From: Chrysaora quinquecirrha
Lineage: Eukaryota; Cnidaria; Scyphozoa; Semaeostomeae; Pelagiidae
DNA length: 64,000 bases
Assembly (NCBI GenBank): GCA_014526335.1
Contig: JACTAT010000037.1
Location: 8,122,566 to 8,186,565, forward strand
Direction: 5' to 3'
In this document: positions 12,001-23,740 of the stretch, in pieces
How positions within the stretch are numbered: the stretch's first letter is position 1
Layout of the letters: each line of letters opens with the position of its first letter
The notes under the pieces: model-generated
Told to the model about the DNA's origin: nothing
The model's input: only the letters and a program-made list of their open reading frames with translations
Databases searched by the model: none
Translations under genes and position numbers: made by a program

Positions 12001-15000
12001 CTACAGAAATATCTCCACGATGAGGAGTAATGAGCTTCTGTGCTTTTCCGCCATGATGAGGATAGTATTTTGGACACCCTTTCTGGAACTTGCTGCAAGT
12101 CAAAGGATCGCCTGAAACAGGCCATGCGGCTAATCGAAGGTGACTGTCCTTCGTTAGAAATCTTGGAGCTTGATGACCCTGTGGAACAGCCACCAAATCC
12201 CGATACGGAGGAAGTAACAGAGGTCTGTCTCTCAACATGGTCAGTAGAACTGGGTACCATGGTCTCGATTTCCATACAGGAGTTACAAGAATTGCCTTCG
12301 CTTTCTCGTCCCTTATCTTTAGCAAGCATTTCGAAATTAGATTCATTGGGGGAAATAGATAACTGAGTTGAAACTGACCCCAATCCTGTGTCAGTGCATC
12401 CGTTGCAAGAGCTAGAGGATCTGGTATCCAAGTAATATAACGACTTACTTGCTTGTTCACTGCTGTCGCAAACAGGTCCACCTCTGGCATTCCATAAACT
12501 GCCACAATCTGGCGAAACACTTTTGAATTCAGATGCAACTCTGTGCTTATTGAGACTTCTCTTGATAAACGGTCTGCTTCGACGTTCTGTACTCCCGGTA
12601 TGAAAATTGCGGAAAGATGTATCTTTCTTTCCTGGCACCATTTCCACATGTCTACAGCTAGTTGACACAGCACTGGAGATCTCGTGCCTCCCATTTTGTT
12701 GACATATGTCACAGCAGTCTTGTTGTCCATGCAAAGCTGAACATGGAGACACCTTTGAGCTGGCAAAAAAGACTTGAGAGTTAGAAACGCGGCTAAAAGC
12801 TCTTTTACGTTTATATGAAGACTCTCTTGCTCCCTGGACCACGTGCCTCGAACCTGAAGATGATCGAGGTGGCCCCCCCAACCTTTGTTCGAAGCATCCG
12901 AGTGAATGATGATGTCCACAGGAGGGAAAGTGATAGGTCTTGGATTGCACAGCTCTAGAGAATCTCGCCACCAAAGAATTTCTTCCCTGGAAGAAGGAGA
13001 CAGAGAAAGTTTTACTCCATACGAGACCTTACATGGCAAGCCTCTTGGAAACCTTGATGATTGCAGATGCAATTGACGATTAAGGTCTCTTTGTATGTTT
13101 CGAATATGAAGAGGTGCCTCGAGAACTCCATGCCGTGTTGCTGAGCAGGTGCCTAAAAACCGAGCTAGTTGACGTAGTGTTACTAGGGACGAAGACAGCA
13201 AATCTTGAGATAGGCTCTTAATATGTAAAATCTTTCCCTAGGAAGCTCTAGTGTATGTTGCACTGAATCTAGAACCATCCCTAAGTACATTATTCGTTGA
13301 GATGGTACAAGGGCTGATTTTTCATGTTGACTAAAAACCTAAGCCCTCGAGCAAATTGACGACTTCCTTAGCATGAGCAGCACTTTCATTTTATTGTTAG
13401 AGATAATGAGAATATCATCCAGCCATATCAATACCTTGATAGCCTGCTGTCTTAAATATGAAAGTACCGGTTTGAAAATCCTTGTAAATCTCTCTGGCGC
13501 TATATTCAAGCCAAACGGTAATACTGTAAAACAGAAAGATCTTCCGTTGAAAGAAAATGCAAGGTACTTTTGGTATGCCTTGGCAATAGGAACTGTTAGG
13601 TATGCATCAGTCAAATCGATTTTCGTGAAATAATCACCTTTTGATACCAACAATTTTAAATCTTTCAAACCCTCCATTTTGAAAGTGTCAATCTTTACGA
13701 ACTGATTTAATGGGCGCAAATTAATTATGGGTCTAAGACCCCCAGAACTCTTTGGAATAGTAAACAATCTACTAAAAAATTTTCCATGTTCTGGATTAAT
13801 TTCTTCGACAGCCCTTTCTTGATCAATGTACTTATTTCAGAGTTCAAAACATCAAATTCGGCTGAAGATTTAGCAATAGTTTCTGGTATAAACTTCTGAA
13901 TGGGTCTTTTGACAAATGGAATTCGAAGGCCTTCAATGGTTTCTAAAATATCTTTATCTTTAGTCAATGCTTTCCAATTATTTACAAAAAGTTTAGTCCT
14001 CCCAGCAGTGGAAGGACAACCTACGAGTTTTTTGACTGTTTGGTATTTGAATCAGCCTGAGGTTTCGTATTATTGCGAAATTTCTGGTTGGAAAACTTGC
14101 CTTTGAAATTTTGCCTTCTTCCCTTGAAGAAAGGGCGTTGACCCTTCTTTTGAGATTGAGATGTATTGCTGTTAGATTTTTCTGTAGCAACAGTTTTGAG
14201 AAGTTTGTTCTCTTCCGACATCTTTTAATTTTCTCTGATAAATCATCTCCAAATAGCAACGCTGAAGGTTTTCCTTCCTGTGCGATGTTTTTAATAACGG
14301 AGCATAATCAGCCTTGAGAAACTTTTTGAAACGGAAGCGTCTGAAGGAACTGAGCGAGGAAAAGCAGCTCCGCTTAGAACAATGGCTTTTGAATGGCAAT
14401 AAGTGCGTCTTCTTCAGAAAGATCATTGTCATTCAACAAATCATCCCATATTTTCATAAGAGGGAAAACAGCACTGAGGATTCGAGACTGAATGCCCATG
14501 AGGATAGCATCACCCTCGTTCATGCCTTTGAAGTCTTTAATTTGGGCATTTCTCAATATGGAGTCATTAATTTTGAGGTTTAAAAGGTCATTCCTGGAAT
14601 GCCTATGTCTTTCGACATTTCTTTAAAATCCTCCTGCGACAATTGCTTGAAGAAATAAGGTAAAGCATAGCCTTCAATCTTTGGGTCAATGCTAAATTTA
14701 TTGTCTTCTACCTGTGACGGTGGTTTGAAAACACACCGTTATCAGCCTCATCCCTTCGTGGTCGCTTTGCCAGGGTTCTTCATCTCCTAACGAGGTAGGA
14801 GTGCTTCTTTGGCTGTATTTGGGCTTTCTTGGTCGTCTTCAGGATGGTCTGCATTGCCATCGTGAGATTCGCCAAAACGGGGTTCACGCCCATCTTCCTT
14901 CACAGGTTTGTCGCTGTCTTCGAAACGTGCAGCAATGCACGCAAGCATTTTCTCCATTTTGAAAGTCTCTCCTCAAATCCAGTAGATTTTGCAGCATCCT

Positions 15001-18000
15001 CGGCTGTTGGAGTAGCCATTTGTTCGTCCCTTCGCTCCTCAATTTCAAAGCCGTGAAAAGAACTCTCGTCAGAAGAAGAACCAAAATTTCTACAATTTCT
15101 TCTTGCAGGGTTTTTTGCATCATACACGTGCGGTGCAGAGCGAGCAAATTTAAAATTACACTGATGCTGGGGCGTGGCGCCGCTTTATAGGCAACATGAA
15201 AACGAGGCTTAATCAAAATGAGGCTATATGGTGAAAAATGCTGTCACGTGGGTGTTTGCATGGCAAACTGCATCGTGTGGCGTCATGGAGTAATGGGAAA
15301 TGCAATGTACATTCTATTGTAAAGAAACACCAAGTAAACATCTGGGTTAGTTATCTTTTTCTCCAACTTCACAAACTGACTGAAGTTTGGTAGAAATAAT
15401 ACTCAGATTTATAGAACTTGTCTGCAAGGGTACTGCAAATATGTTATAGAGTAAAGGGATAAGATGGTAAGAAATCATATTGAAAATTACAATACTTACG
15501 GCATTTCCACATGGGGATAGCCCATCCAGACTTCTTGAACTTTTGGAAACAAGTTTTGCTGTGGGTGTAAAGAACATATCTTACAACATAAGCTTAAAAA
15601 GAGGAACACGAGCTGGCAATCAACACATGTAAGTTAGTAGCTACTGTATGCTAGCAATGTGAATGGTCTGAAAATGTTAAAGGCAATAGAGGTGCATAAG
15701 AGAAGGTTAGTTGCAAGAAGACAAAGCAGCTCTTTTGAATTACCACACAAAAGGCAATTTAGTTATTCTTCTCTTATTCAAATTTGATTGATAGGTAGCT
15801 TAAGCCACTTTTATATCTGTTGATTCCCTTTAAAACATTCATTTCATCCAATGTGAAGGTACATGTCTCTAACAACAAAATGCTTTGGACAAAACGGGAG
15901 ATTGATTATGCTGCAAGGACGATGTGAATGGTTGTCAACACTGTACCTTGCTGTCTATCTTCTACAGGGGTGTTGGTACCTTGTGGGACACAATCTACAT
16001 GTGACCCCAAGAAACATTTCAAACAAAGTTAAAAAGAGTCCTTTCTCTCTTCAAAAGGGCCTTTGGTGCTCAACCTTGCCCTTTTTTCCTTTTTCTACAA
16101 GTGCTTCTGAAAATTGTGGACCAGAGTTGAGATACATTTTTACTAGATACCTGCTTATATGTTAAATATATTGGATGGGCCAAAAAAGTAACTAACCCCC
16201 CAACCTAGACAACAAAATCTTGAAGTACTAAGAAATGTAGTAGAAAAATGCAGAATGAAATAAAACTCTGGGAACATAAATGAGTTAAAAAACCTTAACA
16301 AATAGAGGTGTACAGTTTTGATTAATTTTGTTCCCATATTTGACTATTGCATTATGAAGCCTTTACTCTAAAACTTTTCATTGGATTATGGAATGACAAC
16401 AAAAAAAGTTTTGTTTTGGATGTACAATGCTTACCTTGGCAATCAAATCTATTCCAAGACCAACAGAAGCAATAAAAAATGGCAACATGTTTCCAGAGTC
16501 ATTGAACTTGCTGGTTTTAGTCTTGGACATATGAAATCTTCTATTAATTTTCTACAAATCAAATGAAAAAATCAATAACCACTAAACCATTTAGAATTAT
16601 AACCTTGTTTTCAAAATTTACAGAAACTTCTTCATTCAAAAATTCTTCTTCAGATTCGAATTTAACATGAAGGCAAATTTTCATGGTCTAATGTTGATGA
16701 TGCTGATATTAAAACGGTAAAAGATTAGACACATTTTTTATAGAAACCTTGCTAAAGCCTCACTAGTCAAAGTTTCTTAAATTTTCTTTTGCTTTCTGCA
16801 CGTTTTTTTTATAAGAAACCGGTTTATAAGAAACCTAGAACTAAACACCCAAAGAGTAAAGAAACTTTTAGAACTAGGAGGAAGAAGTTAAGAAACTGTA
16901 GAAATTTTTGCGCCCATTTTCCATCATACTGATTCACATTTGTGGAGGTAGTAATTAGTTCTCAAGCACTTCCGTGCCATTTCTCGCACAAGCGTGGCTA
17001 ATTCTGTGCGATTTCTCGCATCTGTAAGCAATACTGGTTTCTGTGTATCTCACAGAAGGTTTTTTGTCGTCTTTACTGCAATTTATTTCAATTCATTAAG
17101 AAACTTTGAGAAGTAAAATTGGACCAAAAATTAAGATACTTTTAGAAATAGGCCTTGAGCTGGGTTTCTTATAAAAAAACGTGTATTTTTTTAAGTAACA
17201 AAAGAACAAAATAATCTATTGTAACTTGCCAGAAATCTTACTAGTGGGTTTCTTATAAAGCAGTTTCTTATAAAATAAAAAACGTGGTCAAATTTTCACA
17301 TCATCAGTTACCTTCTTGACTGAAGTGAAAATCTGCATTGAAAGAGGAACAAAATTTTGAAAATTTCATCAAATGAGTCCATTAGTTAAAAGGGTGTAGA
17401 AAATTGAATGATATTACATGTAATTGTATCCCAAAATAGTAATACTTAATTAAAAAGGAAAATGATGATTATGTGTGATTATTACCTAATTATTGAAAAT
17501 AATGTAAGGCAATCAAGTGATTGGGGAAATGGCAGCAGTTTTGATTTGAGTGATTTTCAGATATTTTCAAGGATTGCTCACTATATCAGGAAATAATCAT
17601 GTGTTGATTATATTATTCCTGTATAATGCTCCCTATTTCCTGTATATTGTTGTGTATAACAAAGGAATGCTACAAAGGAAGTTGAATGTTTTATGTCAAA
17701 ATTCCAACTCTTTTGACAAAATGTTCATTATTTTGGCAGCCCAACCCATCCCACTTGATTTCCTGGAATATTTCCTCACATACTGTACATATGGGCAGCA
17801 TTTCATTTGAACAAAGACTGTGTACCTTATTTTTCTTATTGTAGCCCCCTCATTTATATAAGCTGCCCATGAATATAAGCCACAATAAATGATATCCAGA
17901 AAGAAATGAAAGCTGCCTTGATAATAAGCCCTACCTACCAACAAGACCTATAACTGAAGGCAAAGATTCTAAATTTGAAAAACGATCAGCCTATTTAAGT

Positions 18001-20599
18001 ATGATATGGTGTAATGAAGCATGCAAACAGCTGGCTTCAATGCATCTAACATGTCAAACGCATAAGAAATGGTTTGTTTCAGTCTTGACCGTTAAAATTA
18101 GTGTTATAATGGTTTGACGCTTTGGATAAAATAATGTAAGCCAACCTTGTTTATAAATGGCCCTTGATTATAAGCCGCAACAAATGTGCCAAAAAATAAA
18201 TGTGAATCATGACTTACAATTGAAAAATACAGTGTATCAATTTTGGATGATCGGATTTCGTAAAAGACTGCGTTCATACCTCTCACCTTGGAGTCCTGGG
18301 TTCAGTCCCACTTACCGTTGGCTGGGTTAGTACAACCACCCTAACTTTGAGGGAAGCCAGAAGAAAACACTCCAAAAATAAATGTAAACCACAGCTTACA
18401 ATAAAAAAAAATGCTACCTAAGGGTTCCCTTTCTTTAAAGTCTTTGGTAGGGTTCTTTGGCAAAAGGGGGTGCTGCTATTTCTTACACTTCCAGTAAATT
18501 CCACCAGACAATACAGTGAAAACATTTTTGTCTGCCTTTTAGTTCAAATTAATTTTGTAAAGGCCATGAACTAACTTTCTCAATGAAAATTAATTTTTAG
18601 GGAAATTTTACTTACTTAACAAGCAAACAGCGCATGTTGCTTTTGTTTGAAAATGAACTGAATATTGATAAATATCATTAGCAATTCAAAGTGTGTGCTT
18701 GTCTAAACACCTTCATTAGAAAGGGAGGTTGTTGCTCAAATATTTGATCAACACACTAAATGTGCAGCTTTAAACAAATATTTGGATTTTATTTTAGAGA
18801 AAATCATGATAACACACAGTATACTTACATCTAATATGTATTCTTGAATGATTGCTTGGACAACAACCCAGCAGATGGAATAGAAAAGCAATCCACAAAA
18901 ATCTTTCAAGCCATTTGTATAATTCAAGTCAAAGATTCCTTGTTTCGTTGTAGTATCTTAGAAAAATATCAGTAGTGTTACTTTAATAAAAAAACTTGAA
19001 AGAACATGTAATGATTAAACATATTTCAATTATTAATTCTGCTTTTTGTTAAAACTTTAAGTTCCTTTGTTGCTTTACAGCAGATACAAGTTTTTTATAA
19101 GAAACACCTTTATAAGGAACTCAGGGCTGAAATGCCAAAAATTAAGGAACTTTAAGGAACTGCCGAGGCTCGGATGAAAAACTAAGAATAATTTTGTTTC
19201 AAGAATAAGACTATTTGTGCAAAAAATAGCAGAATAACAATGTATTTCCCATTGTTCTTCCAAAAAAGACTCCATTTATATTTAAAGTTAGAAAATGAAG
19301 CAAGTTTATATGAATTTGCTGTAAAAATTAGTATTCAAACATATCTCACGAAAGCAAAAGGAACTTCAGCCTTGTTTTTTTGAAAAATTAAGGAAATCCA
19401 GCCTCAACTCAGAGTTAAGGTTCCTTATAAAAAAACGTGTATGTGGCTGTGAATCGCCATCCTACAAACTTTATGATGAAGAAGCAGATGATAAAAAACT
19501 TTTGGTTGACGTTACCCACTTGATCTTATTGAATTGGCATGAAAATCATTATTATTAAGGTTACATAAGCATCGTAGACTCTACACACTATAGAAAATAT
19601 TGATACTGACTAGTCTGACTAATTAGAATGTTTCAAGCCTGTCACAAGTTCATCATCATTCTCAGAAATGTTCTAATTAATATGGACATGTTTTTGAGTG
19701 GTGCAAAACAGCAGAAAAATCTCTGGACATGTACTTTAAAAGCTTTTTTTCATCCACAACTCCTCAGAGTATAAACATGGGAAAAAGACTGAAAAAATTG
19801 ACTAAGGATGAATTATACCAGATGCGGATCAAAATGCGCCAATCAGAAGGTGAAGCTGAATTGGCATTGTGTTTCAAACCCCAATCAGCTTGTAAGATAC
19901 AGCAGGAAGATCAACCGAAATAATTGAAGATTCCATGTAAGAAAACAAACTCTTCCTGTCTACACAGAACCCGCCTTTTGGTTTTGATGTGGACAGATTC
20001 CAAAACTTCATAATGGAACAAAGATGAAACACCTTCCTCATTTGTTTGGAACTGTTTCTGACAAGTGCCAGAAAAAAAGCTTTGCTATATGTCCAGATAT
20101 TATAGATTTTTTTATTTAATCAATTGAAACAAAGGAATTGATGAACATATATAGATTTGGGATAACTAACTAGCTACCCTAAGAAGGGGGTAGGTGACTG
20201 TGCCTCTATATTTATACCTGTTTTAAACAGTGACCTGAATGTAAAACATAAAATTATTAAAACTTAATAATACCATTTTCAGACTTTGTAACATTGTGCT
20301 GGAGTGTCACGAACACAGATGCGGCACTTCTAGTTCCCTAGAACGAAAAAAATTTCATGTGATAAGATGATATAGACTAATTCCTACAAATTGAAGTTAC
20401 ACGTCATTTGAAAGTGACACACTTTTCAACTTAGTGTGGATCCATCCCATAACAAAAAGACAATCAAATCCGTCTTCACCTGAAACATCAAGCCAACCAA
20501 AAACACCATGCAAAAGCACGAAGCGATGTCGCCATGGTTTTGGATGATAAATTCCTGGCTAAGAAATGGTGGACTTTTTCCTTTGCGACGGAGCGGCAT
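6022..20599 (-). CDS. TRAM1: Translocation-associated membrane protein (TRAM1-like), one exon missing
   Basis: ER multi-spanning membrane protein of the TRAM/LAG1/CLN8 (TLC) family. It sits beside the Sec61 translocon and assists insertion of nascent secretory and membrane chains. Minus-strand coding exons: 20599-20480 (start [17 protein letters not shown]), 20337-20274, 18956-18829, 16551-16435 ([20 protein letters not shown]), 15558-15500 ([11 protein letters not shown]), 10465-10395, 9544-9434, 8515-8444, 7785-7714 and 6235-6022 (ends AGLKED, stop). Every exon aligns in order with human TRAM1 as I recall it (NRRMHFSKTKHSKFNESG, RAYPHN, FSLWAVLFV). The C-terminus is lysine-rich and cytosolic, as in the family. 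Exon 15558-15500 ends in phase 2 but exon 10465-10395 begins in phase 0. The conserved YISQLAYWLHAFPELYFQK segment expected between them is absent, and a DIRS element fills that intron. As assembled, the gene would be frameshifted. Confidence 0.93.
6388..6632. mobile_element. CAAACATTGTT-type TIR element (degenerate)
   Basis: Left CTATCAAACATTGTTATC and right ATGAACAATGTTTGATCC are inverted. The interior (TTTGGCCACGTCACAACAG) matches the copies at 43247-43524 and 50224-50491. Located in the last TRAM1 intron. Confidence 0.65.
7029..7398. repeat. 15-bp minisatellite (GCTACGATCCCTTGT)n
   Basis: About 24 units of GCTACGATCCCTTGT, with one small phase break near 7178. The period is a multiple of three, so long open frames appear on the plus strand; they are repeat artefacts. 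It lies in the last TRAM1 intron. Confidence 0.95.
8789..9202. mobile_element. TIR element with 9-bp target duplication, copy 1
   Basis: Starts CAACCACGTCCCCAGG and ends GAGGACGAGGTTG (inverted). Perfect 9-bp flanking duplication AGATATACT at 8780-8788 and 9203-9211. A close copy lies at 37893-38314. An 8-9 bp duplication suggests a Mutator-like non-autonomous element. No coding capacity. Located in a TRAM1 intron. Confidence 0.9.
9844..9982. mobile_element. Fold-back element, about 139 bp
   Basis: Arms of about 65 bases are inverted copies of each other. The left arm begins GTGTACCCTGGGTACCA and the right arm ends TGGTACCCAGGGTATC. The loop is only a few bases, so the element would form one long imperfect hairpin. 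Located in a TRAM1 intron. Confidence 0.75.
10086..10290. mobile_element. Degenerate CAAACATTGTT-type element
   Basis: Weak inverted ends (AAACAATGTTTGCC and CAAAACATGTTTGATTG) and interior motifs resemble the family at 50224-50491. The copy is diverged. Confidence 0.45.
11028..11138. repeat. DIRS internal complementary region
   Basis: The part 11028-11096 is the reverse complement of the left tip (10731-10799, e.g. TTGTACAAGGGTACTTGTAC). The part 11101-11138 is the reverse complement of the right tip (15268-15305, e.g. ATGGGAAATGCAAT). In DIRS elements this region is used to build the circular double-stranded intermediate. Here it also defines the element ends. Confidence 0.9.
11113..12370 (-). 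pseudogene. DIRS tyrosine recombinase (frameshifted)
   Basis: Integrase of the tyrosine-recombinase fold, which inserts the circular DIRS intermediate without a DDE integrase. Core-binding part: [23 protein letters not shown] segment near 12150. Catalytic part: [13 protein letters not shown] (first Arg), [13 protein letters not shown] (H-x-x-R) and [10 protein letters not shown] (Tyr nucleophile). The frame runs from about 12370 down to 11400, then shifts, and the last 95 residues continue in another frame to a stop at 11113. It overlaps the end of the RNase H frame, as is usual in DIRS elements. The shift before the catalytic end means this copy probably makes no full enzyme. Confidence 0.88.
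11957..13201 (-). pseudogene. DIRS RNase H region
   Basis: Open frame of about 414 codons. RNase H acidic residues are visible in order: [43 protein letters not shown] and [11 protein letters not shown]. The segment after them ([17 protein letters not shown]) is the usual DIRS linker before the recombinase. A break at about 13201-13340 separates it from the reverse transcriptase, so the polyprotein is not continuous. Confidence 0.88.
13339..13967 (-). pseudogene. DIRS reverse transcriptase (frameshifted)
   Basis: Two overlapping frames, 13967-13725 and 13767-13339, carry one reverse transcriptase. Motifs include [30 protein letters not shown] (first catalytic Asp), [16 protein letters not shown], and IWLDDILII, the LDD form of the YxDD site found in DIRS-like enzymes. 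The frame change near 13760 and a second break near 13340 show decay. Confidence 0.88.
14000..15130 (-). pseudogene. DIRS gag-like region (broken)
   Basis: First frame of the element, split into at least three pieces: 15127-14900, 14556-14374 and 14221-14021. It has no zinc knuckle. The end is lysine-, arginine- and asparagine-rich ([18 protein letters not shown]), consistent with nucleic-acid binding. Called gag-like only from its position and composition. Confidence 0.6.
16799..17185. mobile_element. TIR element, AAGAAAC variant
   Basis: Ends CACGTTTTTTTTATAAGAAA and TTTCTTATAAAAAAACGTG. Internal AAGAAAC occurs five times direct and once inverted at the right end; AAGGAAC is absent. Located in a TRAM1 intron. 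Non-coding. Confidence 0.8.
19085..19441. mobile_element. TIR element, AAGGAAC variant
   Basis: Ends TACAAGTTTTTTATAAG and CTTATAAAAAAACGTGTA. Internal motif is AAGGAAC (four direct copies, inverted GTTCCTT at the right), with AAGAAAC only at the left tip. A reverse-complement relative is at 53107-53575. Located in a TRAM1 intron. Confidence 0.75.
19700..20000. mobile_element. Degenerate copy of the long-TIR element at 58382-58827
   Basis: Shares AACTCCTCAGAGTATAAAC, CAGATGCGG, CCAATCAGAAGGTGAAGCTG and TGTCTACACAGAACC with the better copy. The plus-strand open frame here is not a gene. Located in a TRAM1 intron. Confidence 0.65.
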
Positions 20600-21134
20600 T
20601 GGGTTTCTTGAGTAAAAAATCAAAACCAGTAGGCCACGAGGGATGTACCAGTAGGCCAAAACAAGACAAAAAGAAAAATTTTCATCGAAAATTTGGTTTT
20701 GTTACAAAGCGTCTTGATGTAGCAATTATCTTCGAATCTGGCCAATGAGACAGCAGCATTTTCAAACGAAGGTCGGAAGTTTTTAAGAATGATTCACGGC
20801 AACCTCGTCTGGATTTTATTCAGATAGAGACTGGAGGAAGAAATGTTTTTTTTCTATTTTCTGTCAATGAATGGACAGTGACTCCCATTGATGTATTGAT
20901 ATTGATGACTCAAGTTTTTCATGCATCGGCAAAAAGAATGCCTTGTGAAGGGCAACAACACCGAACAAAATATTTTTCAAATTCTTTACTGCAGTTGTTC
21001 TCAAACAAATTGGTCCAATGCAATGATAAACAATGTTGGCGCAAACAAAATGCTGGGGGCTTGGGGCAATGTTGATATGAGAGGATAAACTTTTAAGCAA
21101 CTGGTCAAAAAGCAACTTAGGGCTGAGATTTTGT

Positions 21135-21493
21135 CCCGGGGGGGTACTTAGTATAATTTGGGTACGGGTATGTGCCGCCCATATGGGTGGGTTTGGGCAC
21201 TGAAATTCTCTAAACATGTGTATGATTTTAACCAAAACCCCATAAAAGTGGGTGGCAAATTGAAGAAAAGTCAAAAGTTTAACTTAAATTCGGTCAGAAA
21301 AGTGGCAAAATGTTCGTGGTACAATATCAAGCACTAAATAGGTCTAGAAAGTCTTATTATTCTCATATTCCGCTTATTTCTACTCATAAAAAAGGGTCTG
21401 TTTCTTAAAAGGTTTACATTATAAGTGGGTGGGTTTCCGAAATCTGGGCGGCACATCCCCGTCCATTCATAAGTGGAGTACCCCCCCCCGGGG
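21135..21493. mobile_element. CCCGGGGGG-tipped TIR element
   Basis: Left CCCGGGGGGGTACTTAG, right AGTACCCCCCCCCGGGG. Flanked by ATTTTGT on both sides (21128-21134 and 21494-21500). The interior, with GGGTACGGGTATGTGCCGCC and its inverse near the right end, is shared with 61790-62143. Confidence 0.8.
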
Positions 21494-23374
21494 ATTTTGT
21501 TCAAACTTTGGTTAAATAGCCTTTTCTATACAATGCATCATTGCAAACTTGTCAATTACATTGAGCGAGGGGTTCCCAGCCATTCTGCAAGGGCTGAAAG
21601 ACCAGATAAGTTAAGCAACTTCGAGGGCTGGACCAAAGTAACAATGCTGGTATAGCGAAATAGAAGAAGATGTGAAAAGATATGACATAGAATCAGAGGC
21701 GATTACGATTACAAAGGTGAAGAAATCAGAGTGGAAAAAATGGTCAAAATTTAACTAAAGAAAGACACAGAAAAGCAAATCATGAAAGTTGAAGACAATT
21801 GAATTGCATGCTACTGTACAAGAGACATAAACAAGGCAGTGACAAAGATTCAAAGATTCAAAGATTCAATGAAGTTGGAGGATTTTATTTTGTCGTAGGA
21901 TAGGATAGGCGAATTCACCTGATTCATCTCTTGCAGAACGTCCATGTTCCATCTGGACCATCTGAAGATTTGCGAATGCGCTTGTCTGATAATATCTAAC
22001 GGCCTTTTCGGAACTCTTAAAATGCGGTTTCCTTTAAACTCAATCGTGGAATTCATACGGAATTCTTATGGTCTTTGAGTGGTACAAAACTTCAAAATTG
22101 TAGTCAAAAGCCGAACCATCTTAGAACGTCTGAATTCTAAACGAATCCGAAAGATTGACGCTATCGAGTCTAATTGATACTGCATTTACAGTACATGCAA
22201 TGAATAGATCTATAAATTTGTTGCTCTTGTGCATCGTGGTCGGTGAAACGTCGAAAATTGGAAAAAATATGGCATATTCTGGAAAATTTTGGTTGTATAA
22301 CTTTGATCTGTAGCATGGAAATCAATTATTGTAAACTTCGTTTGGTCGGCCCTCCCTTGTCAAGCAAAGATGCTCCATGCATTTGCACTAGTTCTGTTTT
22401 ATTTCCTATTGTTTTTCCTTGAGCCTTTACTCTGTATAAATGATTCAAGAATGCATAAAAGATTGATTTCACCGACTGAAACTACCGATTTGCCGACTGG
22501 TCCTTTTTCATGGGGGTGTCTCACCCTCAGCGCTGTGTAGCCACTATTGTCTATCAACTGAGATCTAATGATGTTATCCTCATCATAAGGACTTCAGAAT
22601 GGGCGGTCAGTGTGTCAGCTCTATGCCAAAATGCCCTTCGCTTTTGCAAAAGGGGTTGACGAAGAAACGAAGTTTTTGTCCATGCAGACAACCAGGCATG
22701 TCCATGCAGACAACAAGAGCCCAAAGACACTAGTCGAAAGCATGAAAGAAGTGAACCAGAGAGAGGACAAGTACCTAAACCAAGCAAGCAAGAAGGGTGG
22801 ATGGGGTAAAAATCTGTCTGACCAGCACTTTGAAACGTTGCCTGTTCACCGTTCATGTTCAGTTTCAATAATAAGCACAGATCACATGGCGAATTTTTAT
22901 AGCCGCCAAATTTAGACGCACGTGTTCATCCAGTTTACCATAGCAACACTGCTTTATAAGGAATTACTTTTGCATGAAATTACTAAAAGAACAAACAAAA
23001 TAAAATAAATTTTTGATGTGTTGGATTCTCTTGCATCTCTTGGCTTTTTACCTATGTAAACGCCTGTTAGCTTTTATCTGTTTCAATAAGTTATGTTGCA
23101 ATAAGTGCTGGTTGAATTTTTGTTATTTCCTGTTGTATTAGACCTGTTACTTCATCCAACATTCACAAACAGAAACCATTTAAAAAAATACTCAATTGCT
23201 GTTTGCTTTAGTTATTTGTAGGTTCTTGTCAAAGGTTCCCACAAGTTTCATTGTACAAAAAATTGATTATTTTATTCTAGGGACAAAAGCAAGAAGGGGA
23301 GCTTGGGAGCCGAAGCTCTGCAGTTTGAGGTTGAAAATTTAAACAAATTTCATTATTTGGCAGAAGTTGTTGCT

Positions 23375-23555
23375 TACATAAGAAACACCTATTAAATCCA
23401 ATACCTACTAGATTGCTTATTCAGAGAAATATTCTGTACAATAAGAACCTTTTTCAAATTCAGGGTGAAAGGGCTCTTAAGTGAAGGAGCAAATTGGAGA
23501 TTTCGGGCTGTAGGTTCTTCGAGGAAGGTTCTTATATGCGGTTTTTTTTGCTGTA
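23375..23555. mobile_element. Short AAGAA(A/C)C-motif TIR element
   Basis: Left ACATAAGAAACACC, right GGTTCTTATATGCGG; internal AATAAGAACC and TAGGTTCTTC. A short relative of the AAGNAAC family. Confidence 0.5.
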
Positions 23556-23647
23556 ACCGTCCACTGGCAACAAGGGGGTCATAACTCATTGATCGCAGGT
23601 CCAAGATCCAAGGTCGCAGACCTTATGCCTCGTTCTGATTGTTAAGG

Positions 23648-23740
23648 TGACGTCATTCTGTGAGGGTATAAAAATGGGCGGCGCACGTGGATCGATCTTT
23701 TCGACTGAAGTTGGCCATTCTCAACCCTAACCCTAACGGT
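23648..23740 (+). promoter_or_regulatory. Candidate promoter: CRE plus TATA box with a spliced leader exon
   Basis: A perfect cAMP-response palindrome TGACGTCA (about 23649) is followed by GGGTATAAAAATGGG (TATA, about 23667). About 30 bases on is a pyrimidine tract ATCTTTTC and then a donor ACGGTAAGTG (about 23737). A matching acceptor TTTTTACAG lies at about 24241, and the next sequence contains an ATG opening MSSLSQAQQML with a possible donor. I could not find further exons. The spacing is what a real core promoter needs, but no gene is attached to it. Confidence 0.4.

Larger units (their letters stand above)
10729..15306 (-). mobile_element. DIRS-type tyrosine-recombinase retrotransposon
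   Basis: About 4.6 kb with the full DIRS layout. Inverted terminal repeats of 129 bp lie at 10786-10914 and 15158-15286. An internal complementary region at 11028-11138 matches the two outer tips in inverted form. Reading order on the minus strand is gag-like, reverse transcriptase, RNase H, then tyrosine recombinase. No target duplication is visible, as expected for this order. It is inserted in a TRAM1 intron in the same orientation as the gene. The reading frames carry several frameshifts, so this copy is probably inactive, yet the termini and the internal complementary region match well, suggesting a fairly recent insertion. Confidence 0.93.

Noticed and set aside
12371..12974. N-terminal part of the 535-codon minus-strand frame
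   Set aside because: It is the shadow of the DIRS RNase H frame; only the part below about 12370 is real recombinase.
23710..23735. Telomere-like CCCTAACCCTAAC
   Set aside because: Only two repeats; no array, so not an interstitial telomere.
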